Positions 1 to 7,212 of a stretch of DNA of 64,000 bases are shown piece by piece. Numbering within the stretch: position 1 is the first letter of the stretch; every line of letters begins with the position of its first letter. Origin of the DNA: Pollutibacter soli. Lineage in GTDB: Bacteria > Bacteroidota > Bacteroidia > Chitinophagales > Chitinophagaceae. The stretch is taken from the NCBI GenBank assembly GCA_029269725.1, contig JARJHS010000013.1, positions 61,644 to 125,643 on the forward strand, given 5' to 3'. The notes beneath the pieces were generated by a model. That model saw nothing but the letters and a program-made list of their open reading frames with translations. It was not told the origin of the DNA and searched no databases. Made by a program: the position numbers and the translations under genes.

Positions 1-2
1 AC

Positions 3-923
3 AAATTATATTCACCGGATAGTTCATCGGGAAGACTTGGTATTCTTGAGTTCCGCGCCTTTGATATGCCGCCACATAAACAGATGAGTCTTGTACAGAT
101 GTTACTCATCCGCGGACTTATCGCTGCTTTCTGGCGTAAACCTTATAAGCATGACCTTGTACGCTGGGGAACTGAATTGCATGATAAGTTCATGCTTCCG
201 CATTATGTATATGGTGATCTGGAACAGGTGGTAAAAGATCTCAACGCTGCTGGATATCCTTTCCGGATGAGTTGGTTTGATGCGTTCTTTGAATTTCGTT
301 TTCCCTTATACGGCACCGTTATGGTGCAGGGAATTGAGATTGAAATCAGGATGGGCATTGAACCCTGGCACGTACTTGGTGAAGAAATGTCCAGTTCGGG
401 AACAGCAAGATTTGTTGATTCATCCCTGGAAAGAATTCAGGTAAAACTGAAAGGATGGAACAACAACAGGTTTGTTTTGCTTTGCAATGGCAGCAGGGTG
501 CCACTGAATTTTACCGGAACAAAAGAGGAATATGTTTGTGGTATCCGTTATCGTGCGTGGCAGCCACCCTCTGCACTTCATCCAACAATTGGTGTTGACA
601 CGCCACTGGTTTTTGATGTTATCGACACATGGAATAACAGATCGATTGGCGGATGTACTTACTACGTTTCACATCCCGGAGGACGCAGTTATGAAACTTT
701 CCCTATTAACAGTTACGAAGCAGAATCCCGCCGTATCAGCAGGTTTGGAAATACATCGCATACACAGGAGGTGTTGCGCCCGGCACCGTATATGGCAGAT
801 ATTTCACATTATATCGAAGCCAGCAATCCATCGGCATTTTTTGATCCGCCTCCGATAGAGATCAATAAGGAATATCCTTATACATTGGATTTGAGGAAGT
901 CGAAGAAGAGGATGAATTTTTGA
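3..923 (+). CDS. DUF2126 family protein, C-terminal part (5' end outside window)
   Basis: The reading frame is already open at base 3 and reads through the conserved stretch GRLGILEFRAFDMPPHKQM, so the first ATG at 66 is internal and the gene begins outside the window. About 306 residues are visible. The sequence matches my recollection of DUF2126, the domain often fused behind a transglutaminase-like domain in much larger proteins. The family is uncharacterised and was predicted to work with circularly permuted ATP-grasp and alpha-E proteins in making or cleaving amide bonds in peptides. It converges on the metallopeptidase/transglutaminase/ATP-grasp operon of the opposite strand, which supports that link. 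Whether an N-terminal transglutaminase domain is fused here cannot be seen. Confidence 0.8.
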   Translation, partial: KLYSPDSSSGRLGILEFRAFDMPPHKQMSLVQMLLIRGLIAAFWRKPYKHDLVRWGTELHDKFMLPHYVYGDLEQVVKDLNAAGYPFRMSWFDAFFEFRFPLYGTVMVQGIEIEIRMGIEPWHVLGEEMSSSGTARFVDSSLERIQVKLKGWNNNRFVLLCNGSRVPLNFTGTKEEYVCGIRYRAWQPPSALHPTIGVDTPLVFDVIDTWNNRSIGGCTYYVSHPGGRSYETFPINSYEAESRRISRFGNTSHTQEVLRPAPYMADISHYIEASNPSAFFDPPPIEINKEYPYTLDLRKSKKRMNF

Positions 924-928
924 AGTAC

Positions 929-963
929 GTTTTTCGTTGTTCGTTGTTCGTTGATCGTTTTTC
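929..963. repeat. heptanucleotide repeat array (5 units)
   Basis: Directly after the DUF2126 stop codon there are five consecutive 7-bp units, GTTTTTC, GTTGTTC, GTTGTTC, GTTGATC and GTTTTTC. The same units recur at 27588 and 32944, where they abut a hairpin. Confidence 0.8.
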
Positions 964-1066
964 GTTCTGAAATTCAGACCCGGTGAATGGAAAACAACCT
1001 GAATTAAATGAAGGCAGGCTGAGAGATCATCCTCAAATTTTAAAATTTTTGTCGGCATCGTTAACT

Positions 1067-1094
1067 GCAGAGACAATGCATGCGTTGTCTCTGC
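1067..1094. repeat. 28-bp hairpin repeat
   Basis: GCAGAGACAA and TTGTCTCTGC form a 10-bp stem around an 8-base loop. It lies between convergent genes and belongs to the same family as the hairpins at 27651, 28480 and 32972. It has no T-tract, so it is a repeat element more than a classical terminator, although it could still block read-through between the convergent genes. Confidence 0.7.
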
Positions 1095-1132
1095 AAATGA
1101 AACTGTTTATAACTCCGAAGTTCAATTGAATC

Positions 1133-2272
1133 TTATTGGCTGATTTTTGAATTTGGATTCAGGCTTTCAATTGCTGCTACAGACCCCGGACTTATACTTC
1201 TTCTCCTGATTGCCATCTCCTTACTCCTCACTACCTCATGAATAAACGCGAGCTTCTCCACCACCTTTGGTGAAATAACAAAGGGATAAAAATCCTGGTG
1301 ACCCATACTGCGATTGAGACTATTCACTGCAAAACTAAGTGGCAACCACAATTGCATGATCTGGTTGAAATCGCTGATCTCATAAGGATCTTCCTTTACA
1401 GATGCTTTCGATAATTCCTCCCCGGAAGCAGGCCGCGGACGTACGCGGATGCTGAAATAATAGGCGGTTTCCAACGTGTCCATCATGTGCAGGTAATGTG
1501 ACCACGTTTCTGCCCAGTCTTCCCAGGGGTGCGCTGTTGCGTAGGGACTGATATATTCATTCATCCAATTAAATGATAAGCCCTGCTGATAATATTTTTC
1601 CAGCGCCTTCCCGTAATCTGCTCTCTCATCGCCAAACAATTCGCGGAATTTTTCCAGCGGAGACTGGTTGTTGATGAGCAACTCCCAGTAATAGTGCCCA
1701 ATCTCATGGCGGAAATGCCCCAGCAATGTTCTGTAGCGTTCTCCGAGATTCATCAGGTTGCGCATTCGTACATCGTCATCCGCTTCTTCAATGTTTAATG
1801 TGATTATCCCGGAGTCATGACCTGTTGTAACACGTTCTCCTTCCGGCTCATCGGCAAGAAAATCAAACCAGATGCCGCGATCCTCTTTTTCAACCTTTAC
1901 ATCCATGGGAAGTTGTAATCGCAACAATGAAAAAACCAGGCGATGTTTTGCGATTTCAATCTTCTTCCAGCGGACCTGGTTCTGTTCAATACTCAAATCG
2001 GGAATTGTATGATTGAGTTCGCAGGCTTTACAGAATTCTGCGTCTGCATTTTCCGGAATTATCCAGTTGCACGTGCCAAAGGCAAAATTTGAACAATACC
2101 TGAACCTGCGGCTTGCATTGCCTGTTTCTGAAAACAAATTATCTCCTGATGGCACCAGGGCGATCATCGATAAACTTTCTGCGTCAAAACCAATGGCATG
2201 ATTACAATTCAGGCAAACCGAATTTTCGAAATACAGAAGGTTATTGCAGTTGCTGCAGGTATAGAGTTTCAT
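1133..2272 (-). CDS. putative zinc-binding metallopeptidase with N-terminal zinc ribbons
   Basis: 379 residues. Cys6, Cys9, Cys20 and Cys23 form a first zinc ribbon and Cys60, Cys68, Cys81 and Cys84 a likely second one. The catalytic zinc motif HEIGH is at residues 189-193, and a downstream HPWEDWAETWSHYLH segment can supply the third, acidic ligand. This arrangement fits the 'putative zinc-binding metallopeptidase' family, whose substrate is unknown. No signal peptide is seen, so it should be cytoplasmic. It is the last gene of a minus-strand run with the transglutaminase (124 bp upstream) and the ATP-grasp/alpha-E protein. The neighbourhood suggests it trims or removes a peptide made or attached by these enzymes; that role is inference. 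Confidence 0.8.
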   Translation of the reverse strand: MKLYTCSNCNNLLYFENSVCLNCNHAIGFDAESLSMIALVPSGDNLFSETGNASRRFRYCSNFAFGTCNWIIPENADAEFCKACELNHTIPDLSIEQNQVRWKKIEIAKHRLVFSLLRLQLPMDVKVEKEDRGIWFDFLADEPEGERVTTGHDSGIITLNIEEADDDVRMRNLMNLGERYRTLLGHFRHEIGHYYWELLINNQSPLEKFRELFGDERADYGKALEKYYQQGLSFNWMNEYISPYATAHPWEDWAETWSHYLHMMDTLETAYYFSIRVRPRPASGEELSKASVKEDPYEISDFNQIMQLWLPLSFAVNSLNRSMGHQDFYPFVISPKVVEKLAFIHEVVRSKEMAIRRRSISPGSVAAIESLNPNSKISQ

Positions 2273-2311
2273 AATTGATTATGCTGCGCTGAGCAAGAAC
2301 CATACCATGGG

Positions 2312-2421
2312 GTTTAAGGTTGTACGTTTAAGGTTGAACGTTGGCTCTTGCGGGTGGAAATTTCCTTAAAATGTGGACGCAGCTACGGTTTACGTTTTAC
2401 GTTGTACGTTCAACGTCCACC
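2312..2421. repeat. two degenerate heptad arrays in the metallopeptidase-transglutaminase gap
   Basis: Units GTTTAAG, GTTGTAC, GTTTAAG and GTTGAAC run from 2312, and GGTTTAC, GTTTTAC, GTTGTAC and GTTCAAC run from 2387. GTTGAACGT in the left array is inverted as ACGTTCAAC in the right one. The right array extends into the transglutaminase gene and supplies its last codons and stop (VERTT, then TAA). Confidence 0.65.
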
Positions 2422-3275
2422 GCCACTGCCAGATCATGCGTTCCGCTACTCAAAATAATTCCGCGAAATGGAGCGATATCGGCATAGTCGCGGCCCCAGC
2501 CGATGGTGATGTGCTGGTCTCCAGGAATCTGGTTATTGGTTGGGTCGAAATCAACCCATCCCATTCCTGGAATATAAACACTGAACCATGCATGCGATGC
2601 ATCTGCACCTACGAGCTTTTCACGACCTTTTGGCGAGATGGTTTCAATATAGCCGCTTATATATCGTACAGCAAGACCCACTGAACGTAAACATGAAATA
2701 CCCAGGTGGGCAAAATCCTGGCAGACGCCCTTACGCTGTTTCATTACTTCCGAAACGGGAGTAGCAATGGTTGTAATTCCCGAGGAGAAAGTGAAATCCA
2801 GATGTATGCGATTCATCAAATCAAAACTTCCTTCAAGGACTGTGCGACCGTCGGGAAACGATTCAGCGGCATAGGCAGCAATTTCATCATTCCATTGGGT
2901 CATAGGTGTCGCAAATGCAAACTGCCTGATGGTTGCCGTTTCCAGACCTGGCTGCTGCATCTCTTCAATTGTTTCCTCAACACTTACATGCGAAACAGAT
3001 TCTGGTGTCGGATCCAACGTCCTGGTTTTCTCTACCTCAGTATTTACAGTCACTACGAGCTTGCTATGCTCCTTATCGACAGAAAAATATATCACATGAT
3101 TTCCGAAAAAATCGATGAACTCATTCATCATCGAAGGTTCAGGACTTATGCTGATCTCCCTTTTGGTGCAGTTCTGATGCGCGGTATTGCGGGGGATCAA
3201 ACGGGCAATATTGTGACAGATACCAACGGGTTCGTGGTATGTATAAGACGTTGTATGGCGTATTGAGTAATTCAT
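2397..3275 (-). CDS. transglutaminase family protein
   Basis: 292 residues. The N-terminal part (about 1-80) matches the bacterial transglutaminase-like N-terminal region, and the papain-like core carries Cys185 (GVCQDFAHL), His228 (DASHAWFSVY) and Asp244 (VDFDPTNN), a complete catalytic triad. There is no signal peptide. The start ATG lies 7 bp after the stop of the ATP-grasp/alpha-E gene, so the two are almost certainly co-transcribed. In this family context the enzyme is predicted to hydrolyse or form amide bonds in a peptide. The last five residues are encoded inside an intergenic repeat, which suggests that the original C-terminus was altered by repeat insertion. Confidence 0.88.
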   Translation of the reverse strand: MNYSIRHTTSYTYHEPVGICHNIARLIPRNTAHQNCTKREISISPEPSMMNEFIDFFGNHVIYFSVDKEHSKLVVTVNTEVEKTRTLDPTPESVSHVSVEETIEEMQQPGLETATIRQFAFATPMTQWNDEIAAYAAESFPDGRTVLEGSFDLMNRIHLDFTFSSGITTIATPVSEVMKQRKGVCQDFAHLGISCLRSVGLAVRYISGYIETISPKGREKLVGADASHAWFSVYIPGMGWVDFDPTNNQIPGDQHITIGWGRDYADIAPFRGIILSSGTHDLAVAVDVERTT

Positions 3276-3282
3276 TCCCTAT

Positions 3283-5862
3283 TTAACGAAGCATTACCAT
3301 CGGTTGCGTGGTTACTTCGTGTTTGAAATATGTTTTGGAAACCATGCCTGGAATTGCGGAGAGCAGGTCGTATAGCTTCTCAAGAAACTCATTGAGTTTT
3401 TTGTAAGTGCGGGTTTGATTATCCGGTTCAGTAAGTTCTTTCTTCTGCACCAGCTTCATCAACGTGTCTGCTTCGAGAATCAGTCTTTCATAGTCGGTGA
3501 GCGCATGGCCCGGAATATTTTTGGGGAGATTCTGTAAATGCGCCCTTAGCCTTTCAATCTGGTATGTCAGTGATCGTGGATTGTTAGGATCAAATAACAT
3601 CAGATCCAGCACCAGCGTGTTCTGCACCGGCAACCTGTATTTATACCTGTAGTTAATAAGGTTTTCATTACTCATCAACACAGCCTGCATAAGGTTATAC
3701 TCCAGCTGTTCGCTGGAATATCCTGTCATCGTAGCCTTCAGCATGTTAATGAGCAAAAGACTTTGTTCAATCTTTCTCCCCAGGTCGAGCATAATCCATC
3801 CCTGCTCTCGCGAAATGCTTTCGCGGTTTAGGCCGATGAATGCTACCATCGAAGTAATCAGGTCGTCAAGCGTGTGCAGCATTTGTAAATGAGTTTGCTG
3901 CGTTCCCGGCTCGGGATGCAGTTCCTCTTCCACAGCCCTGATCACACGCCAGGTATCCGTGGACCAATGATCCCTTACTTCATAAATAGCGCGGTGGAAA
4001 GATTTAAAGGTATTACTGATCCCACCAATTCTTTTTTCATTGAAAAGAATATCACGGATTTCTTTCCATGGCTCTGCAAATTTTTCTTCTTTTTCTTTAC
4101 CGGTAAATCCAGGGAACGTATAACTGTAACGCGTAAACGCTTCCAGGAGATTGCGTTCCGTTTGTTCATTGTTGTATGTCTTGAGTTTGTTTCCTTCTGC
4201 AAGAAACTGCATCACCGTCCGCAGAAAACGACAATTACCCAACACTCTTTCTGTATACCTGCCGACCCAGAATAAGTTTTCAGCTGCATGACTTGGCAGC
4301 ATACTGTTGAATGTGGTCGTAGTTGTATCCGACACTTCCTTCAATGAATGAATCACCCTTCCCGGTTCAGGAGAAATCACCCAGGCATCTTTACTAAACC
4401 CACCCAGTTGATTGGAGATCAGGAAATTTCCGGCTTCAGAAGAAGTCCGGCAAAGGCCGCCAGCCATCGCTGTATAGCTGTCCCCGTTACTGACGAGAAA
4501 ATTTCTGAAAAGAACTTTGCGGGGTTCAATCTTTCCATTGATGAGTGAAGGAGTGTAAGAAATTTCAACTTTCTCCTGCCCTACATATAATGTTGGATTT
4601 GCCCTGATTTGTTGTTGTAACCCTTTCAGTTGATCAGCACTCAACGCAGCGCCATCTATTGCGGAACTGCCTGCAGAACTTCGGTTGATCCGTTTTACAA
4701 CCAGCGTCGACAGATGATTCAGCACATAGTTCATTTCATCTGGCTGACCGCACCACCAGGATGCGATGGTAGGCAGGATGAGATCTTCAGAAAAATGAAA
4801 TCGTGCTATCTGCTGAAGAAAGGGCATCAGACCCGGGTTTTCAAGGATGCCGCTGCCTAATGGATTTGCAATTCCCACATTTCCTTTCCTGACCACCTGC
4901 AATAAACCGGGTATCCCTAACTGTGAGTCTTCACGAAGCTCTACCGGATCACAAAAAACATCATCCACGCGACGCAATATCACGTCTACTTTTTCCAGTC
5001 CACCTAATGTCTTCAGCCAGACATAATTTTCTTTTACAATCAGGTCATTTCCATGCACGAGCGTAAATCCGAGATACGAGGAAAGAAAACTGTGTTCAAA
5101 ATAAGTTTCGTTGCTTGCACCGGGAGTAAGAATAACAATACGTGGGTTTCTCGCCTGCGAAGGCGCGGTAGATGCTAATCCCTCACGCAGAGCATTGAAA
5201 TATGGGGAAAGATGACGCACCTTCAGTCCGTCAAAAAGTTCCGGTATCACTCGCGTCATTGTAGTTCGGTTCTCTAATGCATATCCGGAGCCTGAAGGAG
5301 CCTGCGTTCTGTCATTAACCACCCAAAGACTTCCATCTGTACTGCGGGCAAGATCCGCCGAATATAGTACCAGACTTTTTTTGCTGTTGAGTTTTATCCC
5401 GGCACATTCCCGCAGAAATCCCGGATGATTGTATACCAGCTCCATCGGAACAATGCCATTTTTTATGAGGCTCTGCTCGCCATAGATATCTGTCAGAATA
5501 AAATTCATCAGCTCCGTCCGTTGGCGCAAACCAGCTTCAATTTTATTCCATTCATTTCTGTTGATAAGAAACGGAATGATATCAATTTTCCATGGTCTGT
5601 TCAGACCAGAAGGATCGCCGTGTATGTTGTATGTTACTCCGTTCTCACGAAGAAGCCGCAGGATATCATTATTCCTGCTGACAATCTCATCTTCACCCAG
5701 CCTGAAATAGGAAGTAAAAAAAGTTGACCAATGCGGATCGGGTTGACCATTTTCAAGCAGCATCTGCTGAAATGCCGGACTGTTCCCCAGGTATTCACGG
5801 AATTGCGGATGAGAAAATGGATCAGTATTCTGCATAAGGGTTGTTAGAATTGCCAGGCGCAT
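3283..5862 (-). CDS. circularly permuted ATP-grasp protein fused to alpha-E domain
   Basis: 859 residues. Roughly the first 480 residues match the circularly permuted ATP-grasp family; diagnostic stretches are ILRRVDDVFCDPVELR, LGIPGLLQVVRKGNVG and ANPLGSGILE. The remainder, from about LPSHAAENLFWVGRYTERV to the end, is the all-helical alpha-E (DUF403) domain. In many bacteria these are two adjacent genes; here they are one polypeptide. ATP-grasp enzymes ligate a carboxylate to an amine using ATP, and this branch is predicted to build or tag peptides together with transglutaminase and DUF2126 partners. It is the first gene of the operon. No regulator is adjacent, and the substrate is unknown. 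Confidence 0.88.
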   Translation of the reverse strand: MRLAILTTLMQNTDPFSHPQFREYLGNSPAFQQMLLENGQPDPHWSTFFTSYFRLGEDEIVSRNNDILRLLRENGVTYNIHGDPSGLNRPWKIDIIPFLINRNEWNKIEAGLRQRTELMNFILTDIYGEQSLIKNGIVPMELVYNHPGFLRECAGIKLNSKKSLVLYSADLARSTDGSLWVVNDRTQAPSGSGYALENRTTMTRVIPELFDGLKVRHLSPYFNALREGLASTAPSQARNPRIVILTPGASNETYFEHSFLSSYLGFTLVHGNDLIVKENYVWLKTLGGLEKVDVILRRVDDVFCDPVELREDSQLGIPGLLQVVRKGNVGIANPLGSGILENPGLMPFLQQIARFHFSEDLILPTIASWWCGQPDEMNYVLNHLSTLVVKRINRSSAGSSAIDGAALSADQLKGLQQQIRANPTLYVGQEKVEISYTPSLINGKIEPRKVLFRNFLVSNGDSYTAMAGGLCRTSSEAGNFLISNQLGGFSKDAWVISPEPGRVIHSLKEVSDTTTTTFNSMLPSHAAENLFWVGRYTERVLGNCRFLRTVMQFLAEGNKLKTYNNEQTERNLLEAFTRYSYTFPGFTGKEKEEKFAEPWKEIRDILFNEKRIGGISNTFKSFHRAIYEVRDHWSTDTWRVIRAVEEELHPEPGTQQTHLQMLHTLDDLITSMVAFIGLNRESISREQGWIMLDLGRKIEQSLLLINMLKATMTGYSSEQLEYNLMQAVLMSNENLINYRYKYRLPVQNTLVLDLMLFDPNNPRSLTYQIERLRAHLQNLPKNIPGHALTDYERLILEADTLMKLVQKKELTEPDNQTRTYKKLNEFLEKLYDLLSAIPGMVSKTYFKHEVTTQPMVMLR

Positions 5863-5981
5863 CTAATGCCAGCACTAAAAATAATATTATTGTCAACAAC
5901 TCCATAAAATCCAGTCGGGAATACCGATAAACTTCTACAATGATTTTTCACTTAAACATTCGCCAGGATAAATGTGAAAGG

Positions 5982-6578
5982 CTATGATCTCGCAAATTGA
6001 ATCAACGATTCAAATATTCCTTTATCTGCGTTTCTTAAAGCAGACAAATAAATATTCCTTATGTCTCCCTTTTTTACCAGGTTTGCAGCTCCCCAGCTAA
6101 ATACTGGCTGTTTAAATATCTTTTCAATAATGATATCCGCCATTAATCTGCTGTGTCTTCCGTTACCGTTTGGAAAACAATGAATACTTACCAGCCGATG
6201 TTTGAACCGTAGCGCAGTTTCATCGGGTTGGTATGTTTTGTTGGCAGTCCAGAATTTCACGTCATCTAACAGATTGCGCAGGTCTGTTGGAATATTCCAT
6301 TTATTTACCCCTATATTTTTGTCGGTTCTCCTGAATTCGCCGGACCATTTCCAGACTTTTCCATACATGCGTTTGTGGAGGTTGCGGATAAATTTTTCAG
6401 TTAATATACTTTCCGCTTTTAACGACCTCCCGATCGTCCACAAAATGGCCTCTTCGATATTCAGTTGTTCAAATTCGTCAAGTTCACCTCGTGTCGAAAT
6501 AGTTGATATCAATAACCCTTCCTTTTCGTCGTCATCCAACGGAGTCTGTCCTTCGCTGAATTCAATCTCTAATCCCAT
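5982..6578 (-). CDS. Fic family protein, mobile mystery protein B type
   Basis: 198 residues. The Fic core motif is HCFPNGNGRHSR at residues 133-144. In the canonical Fic motif, HxFx(D/E)GNGRxxR, the acidic residue binds Mg2+; here it is Asn137. A stretch STRGEL (28-33) near the N-terminus resembles the (S/T)xxxE(G/N) self-inhibitory motif of other Fic proteins, with Leu in place of Gly/Asn. Fic proteins transfer AMP or related groups to proteins. The gene overlaps the XRE gene by 10 bp, the usual arrangement of the 'mobile mystery protein A/B' pair, whose function is unknown. A toxin/antitoxin-like or regulatory role is inference. Confidence 0.88.
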   Translation of the reverse strand: MGLEIEFSEGQTPLDDDEKEGLLISTISTRGELDEFEQLNIEEAILWTIGRSLKAESILTEKFIRNLHKRMYGKVWKWSGEFRRTDKNIGVNKWNIPTDLRNLLDDVKFWTANKTYQPDETALRFKHRLVSIHCFPNGNGRHSRLMADIIIEKIFKQPVFSWGAANLVKKGDIRNIYLSALRNADKGIFESLIQFARS

Positions 6579-7030
6579 AAAGTTCTGGGCATTTCATTTT
6601 TTATTGCGGTCGTTCTTTCCTCTATGGCTTTCTCAATTCTTTGCTGTGAGTTCTCCTGATCCTCAAGCTTCATCGTATTGGAAGTGCGCATAACAATTTG
6701 CTTCGCCAATTCCTTCGCTTTTCGCTCTATTAAATCATTCAATGATCCATCTTTTGGAATAAGTGCATAAAAAAGTTGCATATCCAGTGCATCTGCAGCT
6801 TCGCGGAGAGATTTCAAAGTTATTGTGCCGTTCCTTTCCCGTTCTTCAATCTCGGTTACGCTCTGTTTTGTTATTGACAATTTACGGCCGAGCTGATCCA
6901 GTGAAATTCCTAAAGCCTCCCTAATGGCTTTTAACCAGCCGGAAGGAGGAACGGTGATTTTAGTGAGCCCGCCCAACAACCTGAACTTATTATCCAGTTG
7001 CTGCACCTGAAGATGTTTCTTTTTCATCAT
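6569..7030 (-). CDS. XRE family regulator, mobile mystery protein A type
   Basis: 153 residues with a helix-turn-helix at about residues 30-90 (AIREALGISLDQLGRKLSIT, then KQSVTEIEERE). The C-terminal third is helical and charged. The length, the N-terminal tail and the immediate Fic partner match the family known as mobile mystery protein A. The gene is directly preceded by four or five copies of a palindromic sequence (7031-7176), which suggests that this protein binds there and represses its own operon. Start and stop are well defined: the next gene starts inside its last codons. It could also act as the antidote of the Fic partner, but nothing in the sequence proves that. Confidence 0.87.
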   Translation of the reverse strand: MMKKKHLQVQQLDNKFRLLGGLTKITVPPSGWLKAIREALGISLDQLGRKLSITKQSVTEIEERERNGTITLKSLREAADALDMQLFYALIPKDGSLNDLIERKAKELAKQIVMRTSNTMKLEDQENSQQRIEKAIEERTTAIKNEMPRTLWD

Positions 7031-7176
7031 GCCTGGTTATAGCCATTTTTAGTCAGGAAAGTAAGGCTATAACCTTACAAAAGTAATAATTTGTCAGGCT
7101 ATAACCTTACTTTTAGCTAAAATTTGTCAGGTTATAACCTGATTTGGATAAAAAAATGTCAGGTTAAAGCCTGACA
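7031..7176 (-). promoter_or_regulatory. operator array upstream of the mobile mystery operon
   Basis: Four palindromic sites sit at 7061-7078 (GTAAGGCTATAACCTTAC), 7093-7110 (GTCAGGCTATAACCTTAC), 7127-7142 (TCAGGTTATAACCTGA, a perfect palindrome) and 7157-7176 (TGTCAGG..CCTGACA arms). A weaker copy, GCCTGGTTATAGCC, touches the start codon at 7031-7044. The shared core is AGG(T/C)TATAACCT. Centre-to-centre spacing is about 32-33 bp, close to three helical turns, so bound dimers would line up on one face. The likely ligand is the XRE protein encoded immediately downstream. Confidence 0.78.
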
Positions 7177-7212
7177 TATATTAATTAAACTATTGAAAAT
7201 CAGCCAATTTTT

